Shown here: positions 1 to 10,758 of the stretch, in pieces
How the letters are laid out: each line of letters begins with the position of its first letter
Numbering within the stretch: the stretch's first letter is position 1
Assembly: GCF_029168945.1 (NCBI RefSeq)
Contig: NC_083604.1
Coordinates: forward strand, 75,222,211 to 75,286,210
Source of the DNA: Cannabis sativa
Lineage: Eukaryota; Streptophyta; Magnoliopsida; Rosales; Cannabaceae
Direction: 5' to 3'
Length of the DNA stretch: 64,000 bases
Notes under the pieces: model-generated
The model's database searches: none
Told to the model about the DNA's origin: nothing
What the model saw: the letters and a program-made list of their open reading frames with translations, nothing else
Program-made: the position numbers and the translations under genes

Positions 1-99
1 AAAATATTTGAAAAATATTCAACCTCAACAAAAATAAGTATGACAAAATATGCATCATTACAATATATCAAATTTCCCAACGAATACGTACAAGACGCC

Positions 100-2754
100 T
101 CAGATGCGGGCTTTGCATGTTGCTCTGTTGTGGCCTGAACTGCCACAGCGGCTGCAGTTTCGTGGTACAGAACCTTTTTTATCACCAGACGGGAAACGGT
201 TCTCCCGTCTTCTTCCAGCGTTGCTTTTTCTTGGACGACCTACAGGCTTTTTTTCCACAGCGAGATGTGTTCTGGGAGAACCCAACTTTCATATTCTTGA
301 TGTGTTCTGGGAGAACCCAATCATCCTCGTCACCAGCGAGATTGATGGTATCATCGTAAATCTTCCTCCACGTTTCTTTTGAATAATAAGGTGAGCAAAG
401 CGTGTACACACTTGTGTTCGTTTTCAATGCCGCGGCACATGCATGAAGGCAAGGGAGTTTCAATAACGTGAACACGCCGCAGGTGCATGTTCTTTCAACT
501 AGATTCACATCACCACCTCTTTCACCGTTAGGTCCCCTACCCACGTTATACAAATTGGCTCCATTTCGTTGGACGCGCCTGTACCTTGCATTTTCATGAA
601 TTTTTGCCAAATTTTTTTCGAAGAGCGTGGCCAAAGGGGTGGCACATTTGTCAGCATTTTCGAGGCGATCAGCGAACCACGATTGGAGTGTGAACCTGAT
701 AAATTCAACCAAAGTAGTTATTGGATATATCCTGAACTCTTCTGTGACACTATTGAAGCTTTCAGCAGCGTTGCTCGTCATGATGTTGTATCTATCGCCC
801 AAACAATAAGGGTGAGCCCACTTCTCAAACCCTATACTCTCCACATATGCAGCAATGGCCGGATTCATCTTTCTAAGCTTCTCGAACTCTCTATCGCATT
901 CGCCTTCGACCATGCGTAAGCAACATTATATATTTGGTTGAGAAAAGCATCAGTCTTGAATTTGGCGTTCACGTTCATAACAATGTGGTGATAGCATGCA
1001 CGGTGGACCGCTTCGGGAAAAACGAGTTCAACAAAGATGATCAATGCTTTGATGCCTATACCGACACAAACACTAAGTTCTCAACCACGCCAATTGCTAC
1101 CCTCAACTTCTGTAAGAAATACGTCCAGGAGTCGTTATTCTCACTGTCAACGATACCATAAGCAACCGGCAACAATTGGTTGTTCGCATCGTATGCCACA
1201 GCAACTAACATTATACCGCCGTACTTCGTCTTCAAGAAGGTGCCATCGATACTCAAAACAGGACGACAAAAAGAAAAGCCCCTTCTACATGCACCGAGTG
1301 ATATAAAACAAGACTTCGAACCGCTCATCCTCTAAGTACAAGTCCGCAATGGTACTGGATTCTTCGTTCCGGCATGTACAAGTACCCGGTGAAGCTTCAT
1401 GTATGAAAACTCGTGCGTACCCCTAGCATACGTAAGTCCCATCTCCCCGCACCTCCACGCCTTCACATAACTCATACTGATACCGTAGTTGTCAAACATG
1501 TCCCTCTGTATGTCTTTAGCCTTGTACTTAGTTCCGTCTTGGGTGTACTTCCCCTTAATAAGGTGGCCAACTACCCATGGTGCTGCTTGACGGTGATCTG
1601 AACGTCTCGCATTCAAGTTACATGTGTGTTCATTGTGAAATACAGTGACCTCAAAGTTGTCGAATGCATCTTCTTCCTCCCCCTCAATCTCCATTTACAA
1701 TCTGGAGCCTTGCATGTAACGTACAACACATCGGGGATGACTTCTTCACCATCCACTCGAAATTGTTATTAAGGGCAAACCTACCCACAACTTGTCTCAG
1801 TTCTTCCTTGTTTTCATAAAAATTACCAAGCTCTATCACCCCTGCTTCCTTACTTTGTAAACAAGTAGTTAGCTCATGATTTTCCATTATATCTTCCTTT
1901 GTCCACATGGGAGCTTTGAACTTGGTACAAACTTCGAAAGAGGAGAACGTTGAGAACGTTGCATGACGAGCATGTTCTTCAGTTCTGCCTGGTCGACTAC
2001 TGCTAGTTCCAGGTGTAGTGCGATTTTCACTAAGAGGTTGTCGTTCTCGCTGTGTACCTTGGTTACTCGGTACACACTCTAACCTCAACAATGGTCCCGC
2101 TACGGGTTCATCGACTGCTAAATCATGGTCATCGTCCATATTCAAATCTACAATAGGATCATTATTGTAGAAGGGTGTATCGAACTCTTCAAACTGATGA
2201 AATCCTGTCGCTTCTTGTTCTTGCCCTACATTGGTCGGAACATCAAAATTGGTCGGAACCTCTAAATTGGCCGGAACCTCCTCATTCACACCAATCCCAA
2301 CATCTGTTTCGGGAATGCAAGACCCTACCACACTCCGAGGGAGAGGATTAGTAGGCGGCGTAGGCTCCGAATTCCCAACTTTTCTCACCTTGGTCACGAA
2401 TAATGGCATAAACTCTGTATTTGACATTGTTGCCCTCATCTCTAAAAACGTTCTCAGTTGGCGTTCTCTCTTAATAACCTATGGCGCAACCATTTTTCCC
2501 TTCATGTACAAGGAACAAATCTCCAACTTTAAATCATACGCTACCGGATCAACTTCCAACTCTTCATATAAAATTTGTCGCAGTTCTTGTAGGGTTGTCT
2601 CGGTTGTAACTGTCAACGTCAAGCTGCTATTTGCTTTGTAGATCCAATTATAATTCTCACATAACCAAACACCATCGTACGATACAACAAGGAACACTTT
2701 GTCTCCTGCAATTGCAAACCAAAAAAACAAGGTGAGTAAAGGAAAAAACACCAA
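100..2754 (-). pseudogene. MuDR-type transposase, degenerate
   Basis: On the minus strand, successive reading frames give the parts of a MULE transposase in the right order. First comes an N-terminal region (2479-2754) and its in-frame continuation (1684-2439). Then comes a MuDR DNA-binding region with HTCNLNARRSDHRQAAPWVVG (1332-1694). The catalytic core follows with VLSIDGTFLKTKYGG and GIVDSENNDSWTYF (1056-1328). Next is a segment ending in a SWIM zinc finger, CTCGVF...LPCLHAC (182-913), and last a CCHC knuckle, CSRCGSSGHNRATC (100-285). The gene is broken by a TAG at 2477-2479 in frame with both flanking segments, by shifts near 1330-1390 and 920-1056, and by a 35-bp tandem duplication near 264-333. 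It cannot make a full transposase as it stands. Some gaps could be introns, but the in-frame stop and the duplication argue for decay. Confidence 0.85.
264..333. repeat. 35-bp tandem duplication in transposase 3' end
   Basis: The segment starting GATGTGTTCTGGGAGAACCC occurs at 264 and again at 299. The period is 35 bp, which is not a multiple of three. The duplication coincides with the switch between the reading frame holding the SWIM finger and the one holding the CCHC knuckle. Confidence 0.85.
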
Positions 2755-2766
2755 AAAAAAATAAAA

Positions 2767-3085
2767 ATCGACATCCCATCGATATCAATAGACATAATGT
2801 CGAGAAGCACAACACCAGAAATTAGGGCACTGATTGTCGACATATTATCGACATACAATCGACAACAACAACAACCATGCTCGTCATCGACATACTATCG
2901 ACATACCATCGACATTCAATCGACAATTAACCCTTCCCAACTGAAACGTTGCATGTCAGACACGTGTCCTATCGACAACATATCGACATGAATTCGACAT
3001 GTCGTCGACAAATGTGTTAGCAGTGACACTAAATTGGCATGTTGTCGATAAGATGTCGACATAGTATCGACATTCTGTCGACAAA
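2767..3085. repeat. 11-bp phased TCGACA array, left copy
   Basis: About 18 copies of a (A/T/G)TCGACA(T/A) motif lie between the transposase 5' end and the small plus-strand ORF. The TCG cores start at 2837, 2848, 2859; then 2887, 2898, 2909, 2920; then 3045, 3056, 3067, 3078. That is exactly 11 bp apart within each run. Full copies are the palindrome TGTCGACA. The array lies in the intergenic space that would hold both promoters. This suggests clustered protein-binding sites on one face of the helix, but no known factor is identified. Confidence 0.85.
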
Positions 3086-3171
3086 TACGCCATTTCATGC
3101 GTTTTCCCTGTACAGTTACGCATTTAATGACCATTAAATTTTCATACATTCCCAACATTTTTACTGCTCTA

Positions 3172-3178
3172 TAAAAGC
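3172..3178 (+). promoter_or_regulatory. TATA box of the 109-residue ORF
   Basis: TATAAAA stands about 90 bases before the ATG at 3264, just after the left phased array. This is the usual distance for a plant TATA box with a short leader. It is the only such box close to this ORF. Confidence 0.55.
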
Positions 3179-3263
3179 AAAGGGAAATCTTATTCATAAG
3201 TGCTCTTGTATTCTACCTATCTCTTACTCTTAAAAATTTCTCTTATTCTCTTAAGTTTGAAAT

Positions 3264-3593
3264 ATGGCCCCAAGAAAGAACGGCAAATTCCCCATCCTAA
3301 CTCCTGAGGAGCTGAAGCAGGAGCCTGATGTTGGCATAGTTACTCCTGCAATGCAAAAAGTTTTAGACGCCGCTCGAGCTTTCGAAAGAGAGCGAAACGG
3401 TAACGAGTTCAGGTTCATGCAACTTGAAAGAGAATTTTGCAAAACTGGTGTATGGCCGGCTCCACCACCTGGGTTCCCCGAAGGATGCCGTCGTTGCAAA
3501 CTGGGCATCTTCAACGGTAAACCGGTGAAGCCTGAAACATTATGCAAGTATTGCAAGGCTCACCCACAAGCCAAAGAATTTAAAAAAAAATAA
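3264..3593 (+). CDS. Small Cys-rich protein inside the MULE
   Basis: This intact 109-residue ORF starts at an ATG 90 bases after a TATA box. I do not recognise the family. The protein is basic at both ends (MAPRKNGK, KEFKKK). It has a predicted helical, charged middle (about residues 28-58) and a C-terminal half with two CxxC pairs, C75-C78 and C94-C97. An isolated C59 and H100 lie nearby. The CxxC-x15-CxxC spacing resembles a zinc ribbon. It lies head-to-head with the transposase, and a phased TCGACA array flanks it on each side. It could be an accessory product of the element, comparable in position to the second gene of maize MuDR, or a captured host gene. Codon structure is undamaged while the neighbouring transposase is broken. 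Confidence 0.6.
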   Translation: MAPRKNGKFPILTPEELKQEPDVGIVTPAMQKVLDAARAFERERNGNEFRFMQLEREFCKTGVWPAPPPGFPEGCRRCKLGIFNGKPVKPETLCKYCKAHPQAKEFKKK

Positions 3594-3760
3594 TTTCTTA
3601 TCTTATGGTTTGTGGTGAGTTTTATTTCATGTTTTTTTTTTTATGAACTTTTATTTTCTGTTTTTTTTTTATGTTTTTTTTTTGTTATTTTTAATGAACT
3701 TTATTTTCTGTCAATGTTATGTTTATGTTTATGTTTTGTCCACGGTATTTTTCCATTGCA

Positions 3761-4022
3761 TCGATATTTTTGTCGACATGATGTCGACAAAATATCGACA
3801 ACTTCTTAAAAAAAACAAAAATGCTTGTTGTCGACATTCTGTCGACAAACATGTCGACAAAATGTCGACAAATAGTTAATCCCAAAGTTGGTTGCATGAT
3901 GTCGACAACATGTCGACATCATGTCGACATAACGTCGATAATGGTCGTCACTGACCTTTCCTTTATAATCATCGACAAACCATCGACATATCATCGACAT
4001 ATCATCGACATATCATCGATAA
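3761..4022. repeat. 11-bp phased TCGACA array, right copy
   Basis: This is a second cluster of the same motif, downstream of the small ORF. TCG cores start at 3773, 3784, 3795; 3831, 3842, 3854, 3865; 3902, 3913, 3924, 3935; and 3972, 3983, 3994, 4005, 4016. Spacing is 11 bp with one or two 12-bp steps. The first three runs are the palindrome TGTCGACA and the last is ATCGACAT. Together with the left array it brackets the ORF. Confidence 0.85.
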
Positions 4023-4763
4023 CACTGGAAAACCCAGAAATCGACTGAAAACCAGATCTGCCAGATCTCAACAATTTCAGACCAAAAAACAGCAGTTCCA
4101 ACAATAAACACACGTATAACAATTTTAAACTATATAAAGTCAAACAAAATGCTTAAAATGCAACTTACCCATTATAATGGTGTAAGATTCTTGAGTGATG
4201 TTGTATTGTGCTTCGGTTTTCCACCAACACCCACCGAGAAAACAACCATGCAACAACAAATAAAGAGAGTGGGACGGATAGAGGGAAATTTTTTCATAAA
4301 TTTTTCAATTTTTTCCTAGAGAGAGAGAGTGGTGCACGAGAGAGAGGGAAGAGGGAAGAGAGAGAGAGAAATACACTTTCAGATTTTAGCTTTTTTTTTT
4401 TTTTTTTAAAAAAAAAAAAAGGGTAAAATGGGAAGTTCATGTAATTAATGGACTAAATTTGTACAAATTATAAAGGGGTATAAATTTTGATATAGATTGT
4501 ATTATTAGGGTCAAAAATTGAAATTTCCCTAATAAAATTGGAAAAAAAAATTTCTTCATCAAATTAAAAACAAAATTGTCAAAACATAAAGCTATTATTC
4601 GGAAGGTTCAAGTTGGATCAAAATGTGAATATGGCTCAAATCAGATTGCATTTTTATTTTACATTTTTCCCATGTTTTTATTGAGTTTGACAATTTTTAT
4701 TTATAAAGTTCGATGAATATTCCAAAAAAAGAAAAAACTATCAAAATAAAATAATATAGGAAA

Positions 4764-5174
4764 ATTCTACAATGCACACCCTTAAAATGGAAACATTGAT
4801 GCACCTCTATCAATTTTAGCATCAGAAATAATTTTTCAGTCAAATTTTTTCTCATGGTCATGTACGTTATAGTTATTTAAGACATCCTGCAAAATTTTAA
4901 GAAATTTGGAAAAGTTTAACATGCCGAAAACTATGTTCAAACATTGTATTGCACGCGTGACTATTTTATTTTATACGCGTGTAAAATAGAGTGTTTGAAC
5001 ATTGTTTTCTATATTGTAAATTATTCCGAATTTCTCAAAATTTTGTAGGATATCTTAAATAGCTATAACGTACATGAATATGAAAAAAAATTAGATTAAA
5101 TTTTTTTTCTGAATGCCGAAATAAGTTAAGGGTGCATCAATACATCCTTTTAAGGAGGTGCATTGTAGAATCAC
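4764..5174. mobile_element. Foldback MITE
   Basis: The ends are inverted copies: TTCTACAATGCACACCCTTA at the left, and its near-complement ending GGTGCATTGTAGAA at the right. The inverted similarity continues inward through the CATGTACGTTATAG and CTATAACGTACATG blocks, so most of the roughly 410 bp can fold back. A shorter relative lies at 12911-13016. Confidence 0.75.
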
Positions 5175-5357
5175 CCAATAATATATAACAATTGTTTTAG
5201 CAAAATTAATTTGGATGATATTATTTCTAGAGAGAAAAAAAAAACACGTATAATAAGATTATCTATATTGGCGACTGGCGAGTAGAACACAGCTCTTCAT
5301 GTATTAGTCCAAATAATACATAAATAAATAAATAAATAGTTAATAAGAGCGCTGGCT

Positions 5358-8300
5358 ATGGCTTCACCAACATCCGTCAGCGCCGTTGTCGCTCCTCCGT
5401 CATTCTCCGCTTCCCTCCGCCGCAGAATCAAAATTCCCGCCACATTCCTCCGCTCACCCTCTTCCGCCTTCTATTTTGGTCCAACTTTTCCCACTGCCTC
5501 CTATTCCACCCACACTTCAGGTAAAGCTTCCAATCCAAGCTTTCATTTTTAATTTCTTCCCACTCTTTCCTGTTTGGTTGCTTAGAAAATAGTTCAGATG
5601 AAAAGAAAAAAAGAAAAACAAAAATTAAGTCTTTGGACATCTTCCCAGTGTTCTTCTAGTGGTGTTACTTTTTGTTTGGATTGAAAATTTTCTTGTAGTG
5701 GCAGTTGGGGATCATAATTGGAACAGAAGGGGACTAGTATTTACTGCCACACTGCCATTTCTTATTCCTCTGTATGAATCCTTGGATAGTGTTTCTGTAA
5801 AAGCAGCAGAGTAAGTTTTATTTTCAAAACTAAAAAGGGTTTCAAATTTCTAGCTACCTGAACGGCATTAAGCTGAATTTTTCTTTGTTATGCATGATAT
5901 TTGTGAAGGTCAATAAGTAACAATGAATATAGTAAGCTTTTAAAGGATGAGATAAGAAAAGTAGTTCCCAAGGGCAGGGCTGCTGGTGTACTTCGCCTGG
6001 TTTTTCATGATGCTGGAACCTTTGACATCAATGACAATTCAGGTATCTAATTTGAAGTAATGGGTGTGAAGGATTTGTTTGAATAATATGAAAATTTTAT
6101 CAAATTTAGTTTTAAATCTTGAGTGGAAATGCCACTTGTAATATGCCAAACCTGCACAACACAATGAATATGCCAATTATGAGTTGGGCGCTTTACTTAA
6201 ATTCAGACTCCTTATTTTGCTTATTTTGATCGAAGTATAAAGGTTTTTTCTTTTAATTTTTAGTCATTATGTCTATACATTGATCCTTCTCCATGTATTG
6301 AATAAGGTGATCTAACGATTCTTACTGATGGAATTTTTTGACTTAGTTTGAAAAGGTTTTATTAGAGTTGGTTTTCTCTGCTTAAATTGCATAAGCTTTT
6401 GTTTTGTTTGTGCAGGAGGTATGAATGGCTCTATCATTTATGAACTCGAAAGAGCTGAAAATGCAGGTCTTAAAGGCCCTGTGAAGGCAAGTTCCTTCTC
6501 TTTATCTGTCTTTGGTCAAGTTTTTAGTCATATCTTCAATGACCTTTTAGGTGTCCCAACAAAAAATCCTGCCCCTTAAACTTACTAACTCCTCCAAATG
6601 TTCATTTTTTTCAGATTATACAGAAAGCAAAGAGTGTAGTGGAAGCTATAAAGCCAGGTTTTTATCTTTTAGTGCTGCAGCTAAGGTTTCAGAAGCAATG
6701 AATGGATAAGAGAGTATTACAACTGATGTATTATTTTTCCAGTATCTTGGGCAGATTTGATTGCTGTAGCTGGAGCCGAAGCTGTTTCACTATGTGGAGG
6801 CCCAACAATTCCTGTTGCGTTAGGCCGGGTGGATTCGAAGTAAGAAGTTTGATTTTCTACCATGTAAATCAGATTTTGGCTTAAAAGTTATTATCAATTC
6901 GAATCTTGTTTTTCAAATGTGTCAACGGCAAACAAAGGAAGAAAGAAAGAAGTTAAAACTCTAAGATGAAAGGTTCAAGTTTTTCCAAGTAAACAATTGA
7001 CATAAAAATGAAGTTACTATGTAAAAATTTGTTTTTTTATTAAAAAAAAATTGCTATTACAGAAGAACACAGCTGACATGATGACAATTTTGTGCTATTT
7101 AGGGATGAAGATCCAGATGGGAAGCTTCCTCTTGAAACTCTCGGTGCTTCTGCTCTGAAGGAAAGCTTTCGAAGAAAAGGCTTATCGTGAGTTTACAAAT
7201 AGCAAATACCATTTTCCACATTTGTATGTTCATTGGCTAAAGTAGTCAATTTACTTTAATTTCAATTTTTCTGATCTTGGGATTAGTTTTCTTGATCAAA
7301 TACTAATCTAGTGTATCAACTGCCTGATTTTTCCTATCTTATTTTAAATCCATCCCCCAAAATATTGTTGATTTTGAATCCTTGATACATTTTTAAATTT
7401 ATTTCTTCTTGTGGTCATCTTATAACGCAAGACTGTTTTATTCTCAAGTTGATTTTATTTCTGTCATTTTGTAAGAGCTAAAATGGCAGTGGTAGTTAAG
7501 ACACTTGTACTGTCTCTGAAGTTTCTTTATGTTAGTCATTTCATTAATAAACTTCACTTAAGTACTGCTGTAATTGAAGAGCAAGGTATTAACATAATTA
7601 TAATCTATTACCAATATTAAGCTTACCTAACATGTTTGATACAAATTGTGCTTCTGCTTTTGGTTTCAGAACGCAAGAACTCGTAGCTCTGACTGGAGCC
7701 CATACTCTTGGAAGTAAAGGTTTTGGAGACCCGGATGTCTTTGACAATTCATATTTCAAAATTCTTCTCAAGAAACCATGGAAGTCAGGTTAGTTAAACT
7801 GTTCAATGTCCTATAATATTTAGCTCAAAACAAGACCTGGTTTATCAAGGAAGAGTTATTAGTATTTATAAAAGCTGTTCCCATCTAAAGGACGCCATTG
7901 GATCAAATGACAAAGATAAAGATGGCTTCTCTTGGATCAAATGGTTGTTGTTTTATAATAGCGAATTATTGGTTTAACTGAATAACTAAATGAATTCAGG
8001 TGTATGTTGTATGATGCCACATGATGTTTAGCTAGGTTCATTGTTTGTCCTTGCTCACTATATCTTAAGCTACTTGTTAGAAAAATCGACGATGATTATG
8101 CCATTTACGTGAAAAATCTTGACATGAGAAAAAGAAAGCAATCATCATGTCAAAAAAATATTACTCTGACAGACCTTCTAAAGCCCTCATAATTAAACTC
8201 CACCGACCAATGTTGCACAGCGAACTTTTAGGTTAGACCGACCCAATGGAAGATTCGATTCACCATGCTCTAACATTGTGCCATTTATTAATCACATGCA

Positions 8301-8561
8301 GGTGGCATGTCAGGCATGGTTGGGCTTCCATCAGATCGAGCTCTTGCTGAGGATGAAGAATGTTTAAGGTTTTCTATTTCACTACATCGAAACTTGAAAT
8401 TGAGATACATAACCAAATTATGCTGAAGTCAAACAATTGAACTTTCTTTTGATTGCAGCTGGATAACAAAGTATGCCGAAAATCAGAACTTGTTCTTTGA
8501 AGATTTTGAAAAGGCTTACATCAAACTAGTGAATTCAGGTGCCAAGTGGAGGAGCTTGTGA
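5358..8561 (+). CDS. APX6: Ascorbate-peroxidase-related haem peroxidase
   Basis: Ten exons: 5358-5520, 5699-5810, 5909-6042, 6416-6486, 6615-6657, 6743-6839, 7103-7186, 7670-7788, 8302-8368, 8459-8561. They join in frame to 330 residues, close to Arabidopsis APX6. Residues 1-55 are rich in Ser, Ala, Pro and Arg and look like a plastid transit peptide. The distal haem motif is LRLVFHDAGTFD (R121, F124, H125), with Phe where classical APX has Trp. The proximal motif is LVALTGAHTLGSKGFG (H246). The protein ends VNSGAKW-RSL, as this family does. The family is APX-related (APx-R), a plastid haem peroxidase involved in peroxide homeostasis that lacks the usual ascorbate-binding residues. Intron 4 begins with GC (6487) instead of GT. 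Assignment is firm; the symbol is by family resemblance. Confidence 0.92.
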
Positions 8562-8811
8562 TATGATTTCTTGGAAGAAAATTACATTTTGGCTTTGAAG
8601 GGAGAGTTTGCATATTTCTCAAAGACAATGAATAGATTACCATAGAATGAAACAACAACAAACAGCACAAGACTGTCATATTGATTGAGCTTGATGATGA
8701 TGGAGTATAATCATGAATTATCCCTAAACATAAACCAAAGCCAAAAAGGACAAGGAACTACAAATCCCTCGCCACATCTAGAGAAGGTAGCCCTTCTTTA
8801 AAATTTTATTG
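8562..8811. other. 3' flank of the peroxidase gene
   Basis: This is the probable 3' untranslated region. I see no clear polyadenylation signal or other feature that I would defend. Confidence 0.4.
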
Positions 8812-9087
8812 TCATTTTTTTTTAATTTTTTTTGGAACAATGAACAAATTTTCATTAAAAAAAAACAGCGTTGAGTATATTATAAAGAGAGATGGAAAAT
8901 TCTCCATCGAAATTAATTCACCATCTATCCTAAGTGCGTGTACAACTAATTTATGCATAGTTATATTGGCCGAATGATTTGCATAAATAAAGGGCGCTTT
9001 AAGAAAATTGGACAGTAAATTAAGAAAATAATTAATAGAGCTTAAATCATTACAGAAACAAAATCTTTTAAAAAAGGCAAAGATCAA
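8812..9087 (-). pseudogene. LINE 3' end, RNase H-like relic
   Basis: On the minus strand an ORF includes YANHSAN..MHKLVVHALRIDGE and then MENFP. This resembles the C-terminal end of the RNase H domain of plant L1-type LINEs. A T-rich run on the plus strand (8816-8830) would be the poly-A tail on the minus strand. Only the last part of the element remains. Confidence 0.5.
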
Positions 9088-10758
9088 GGCTAAACAATTC
9101 AGAGTTAAAAAGAATTGAGAGGAAATTCAATTTTAGCAACCAATTCAAAGCTACTATTAGAGCGATAGCTTCCTTCTAAATAATTGTGAAATTCCATTGG
9201 GCCTATCTTTTTTCGAAAAAAGGTAATTTATTTTATTCCTTTGAGCCTAACTTAATCCAACCAAAACAACAAGAACTTGTTTGAAAAGTTGATACCTACA
9301 TCAAAAAAGCACTAAACAAATAAATTTTGTAACTTCATAGATATAAATAGTTTTAAAATTATGTCATATAAATTAATAACATAGTAATTTTTTTTTTAAA
9401 AAAAAAAAAATTGTAATAAAACTTAAATTTTAGGATGTCCAAGTGAGTAAAATAAAAACAAGATATAAATTTAAATAACACATTATTTGGTAATTATAAA
9501 TTAAATGAAATTTTTATTTAAATGTTAAAATCATTTCAAAATATTATTTTATGAAGAAAAAACTTATTTTTTGTATTATGCGGAATGGATAGTTTTCCAC
9601 TGCTACTTCGCGTTATTATAAGATAAACTTAAAATAAACTACTATACATGATAAATACCAAACAAGGTAAACTGGATACATAAACATACTACTACATAAG
9701 TTACAAAACAAATCACAACTTACACAAACAAACCACAAATTTCATAGTACAAAATAATACATTATAAAATAAAAATTAAATAATCAATAAAATTTCTTTA
9801 AAGAAAAAAAAAAGATAGATTAGAGTAAAAATAGAGAGCCAATTCATCTGAATTAGTTTTTTTTTTTTTTTTAAATATAGTAATTATTAAGTAATAATAA
9901 TGTAACCAAGGAATCAAATATGAACGAGAATCTAATTAGCAGATTAATTAACAAAATCAACTGACAAAATAGTTTAAAATGAAAAAAAATATTAACAATT
10001 AATAAAATTAAAACTTCATTAAGAGAAAAAGAAAAAAATAGATTAGAGAAAAAGTAGAGAATCTTCCCTTGACAATATAAATAATTAATTTTAAAATAAC
10101 TACAAAACAAATAAATAATTGAAAGACTACCTTTTAAAAAAAAGACTGACAGAAAAAAGATAAATAATAAATTGATTAGCAAATAATAAAGTGAAGTTTA
10201 TTATCATTGTTATTACTTATTTCTATTTTTCTTCGTCTATTTAATTCACTTTATCTTTTCTCTCTCTTAATTTCAATTGATAAAAAATATTTAAAGAAAT
10301 TATATTTTATTGATGTGAAAATAAATATGGGAAACTTAGGTTTGTTGTAATGTAAAAGATAATGATTAAATTAAATTTCAAAAACAAAAAAGATAACGAT
10401 TATTTTAAAAAATCAAAGCAAAAGCGATATTTTTTTTTAACAACAAAATCGATATTAATTGGAATAAGTAAAATAAGTTTCTTTTTTTTAAAAAAAATTA
10501 ATTCTCATTCGGTATTCCCTTCGGTATTCCTAATCAAAATATACAATAATACTATATAAACATATCTAAGTCCCAACAAAAAAAATATTCTATCAAATCA
10601 AAACTTTCATTTACTATCATCACCCATAAAACTAGAATTTCCCCAAAGAAAAAAACAACAAACATTCTTTTTTTCGTTTTTCTATTGTTCTTGGTAGAGT
10701 TTCACAGCGTTGTTTATGGTTGATTTTGAATTCATCTGAAGTTCAAAGATTATTAATA
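9088..10758. other. AT-rich gene-free stretch
   Basis: No coding sequence is seen. A loosely repeated segment with GATAGATTAGAG..AAAATAGAGA appears near 9812 and again near 10040, about 225 bases apart. ORFs here are low-complexity. The last 150 bases are the likely promoter and leader of REM-1. Confidence 0.5.

Larger units (their letters stand above)
1..4530 (-). mobile_element. Mutator-like element (MULE), right part
   Basis: A MULE runs off the left edge of the window. Its transposase reads on the minus strand (about 100-2754) and a second ORF reads on the plus strand (3264-3593). The right end is placed near 4530 because 4422-4530 looks like a terminal region: read inward on the minus strand it starts GGGAAATTTCAATTTTTGAC, and the sequence type changes after it. 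The other terminus and the target duplication lie outside the window, so the boundary is inferred. Two 11-bp phased motif arrays sit inside it. Confidence 0.65.

Noticed and set aside
2767..4022. Phased TCGACA arrays as a CRISPR-like array
   Set aside because: The repeat is 8 bp with 3-bp gaps, there are no unique spacers, and the setting is a plant transposon.
9871..10559. ORFs of 103 and 65 codons
   Set aside because: Low-complexity Leu/Phe/Ile/Lys composition from AT-rich DNA with no start context or domain.
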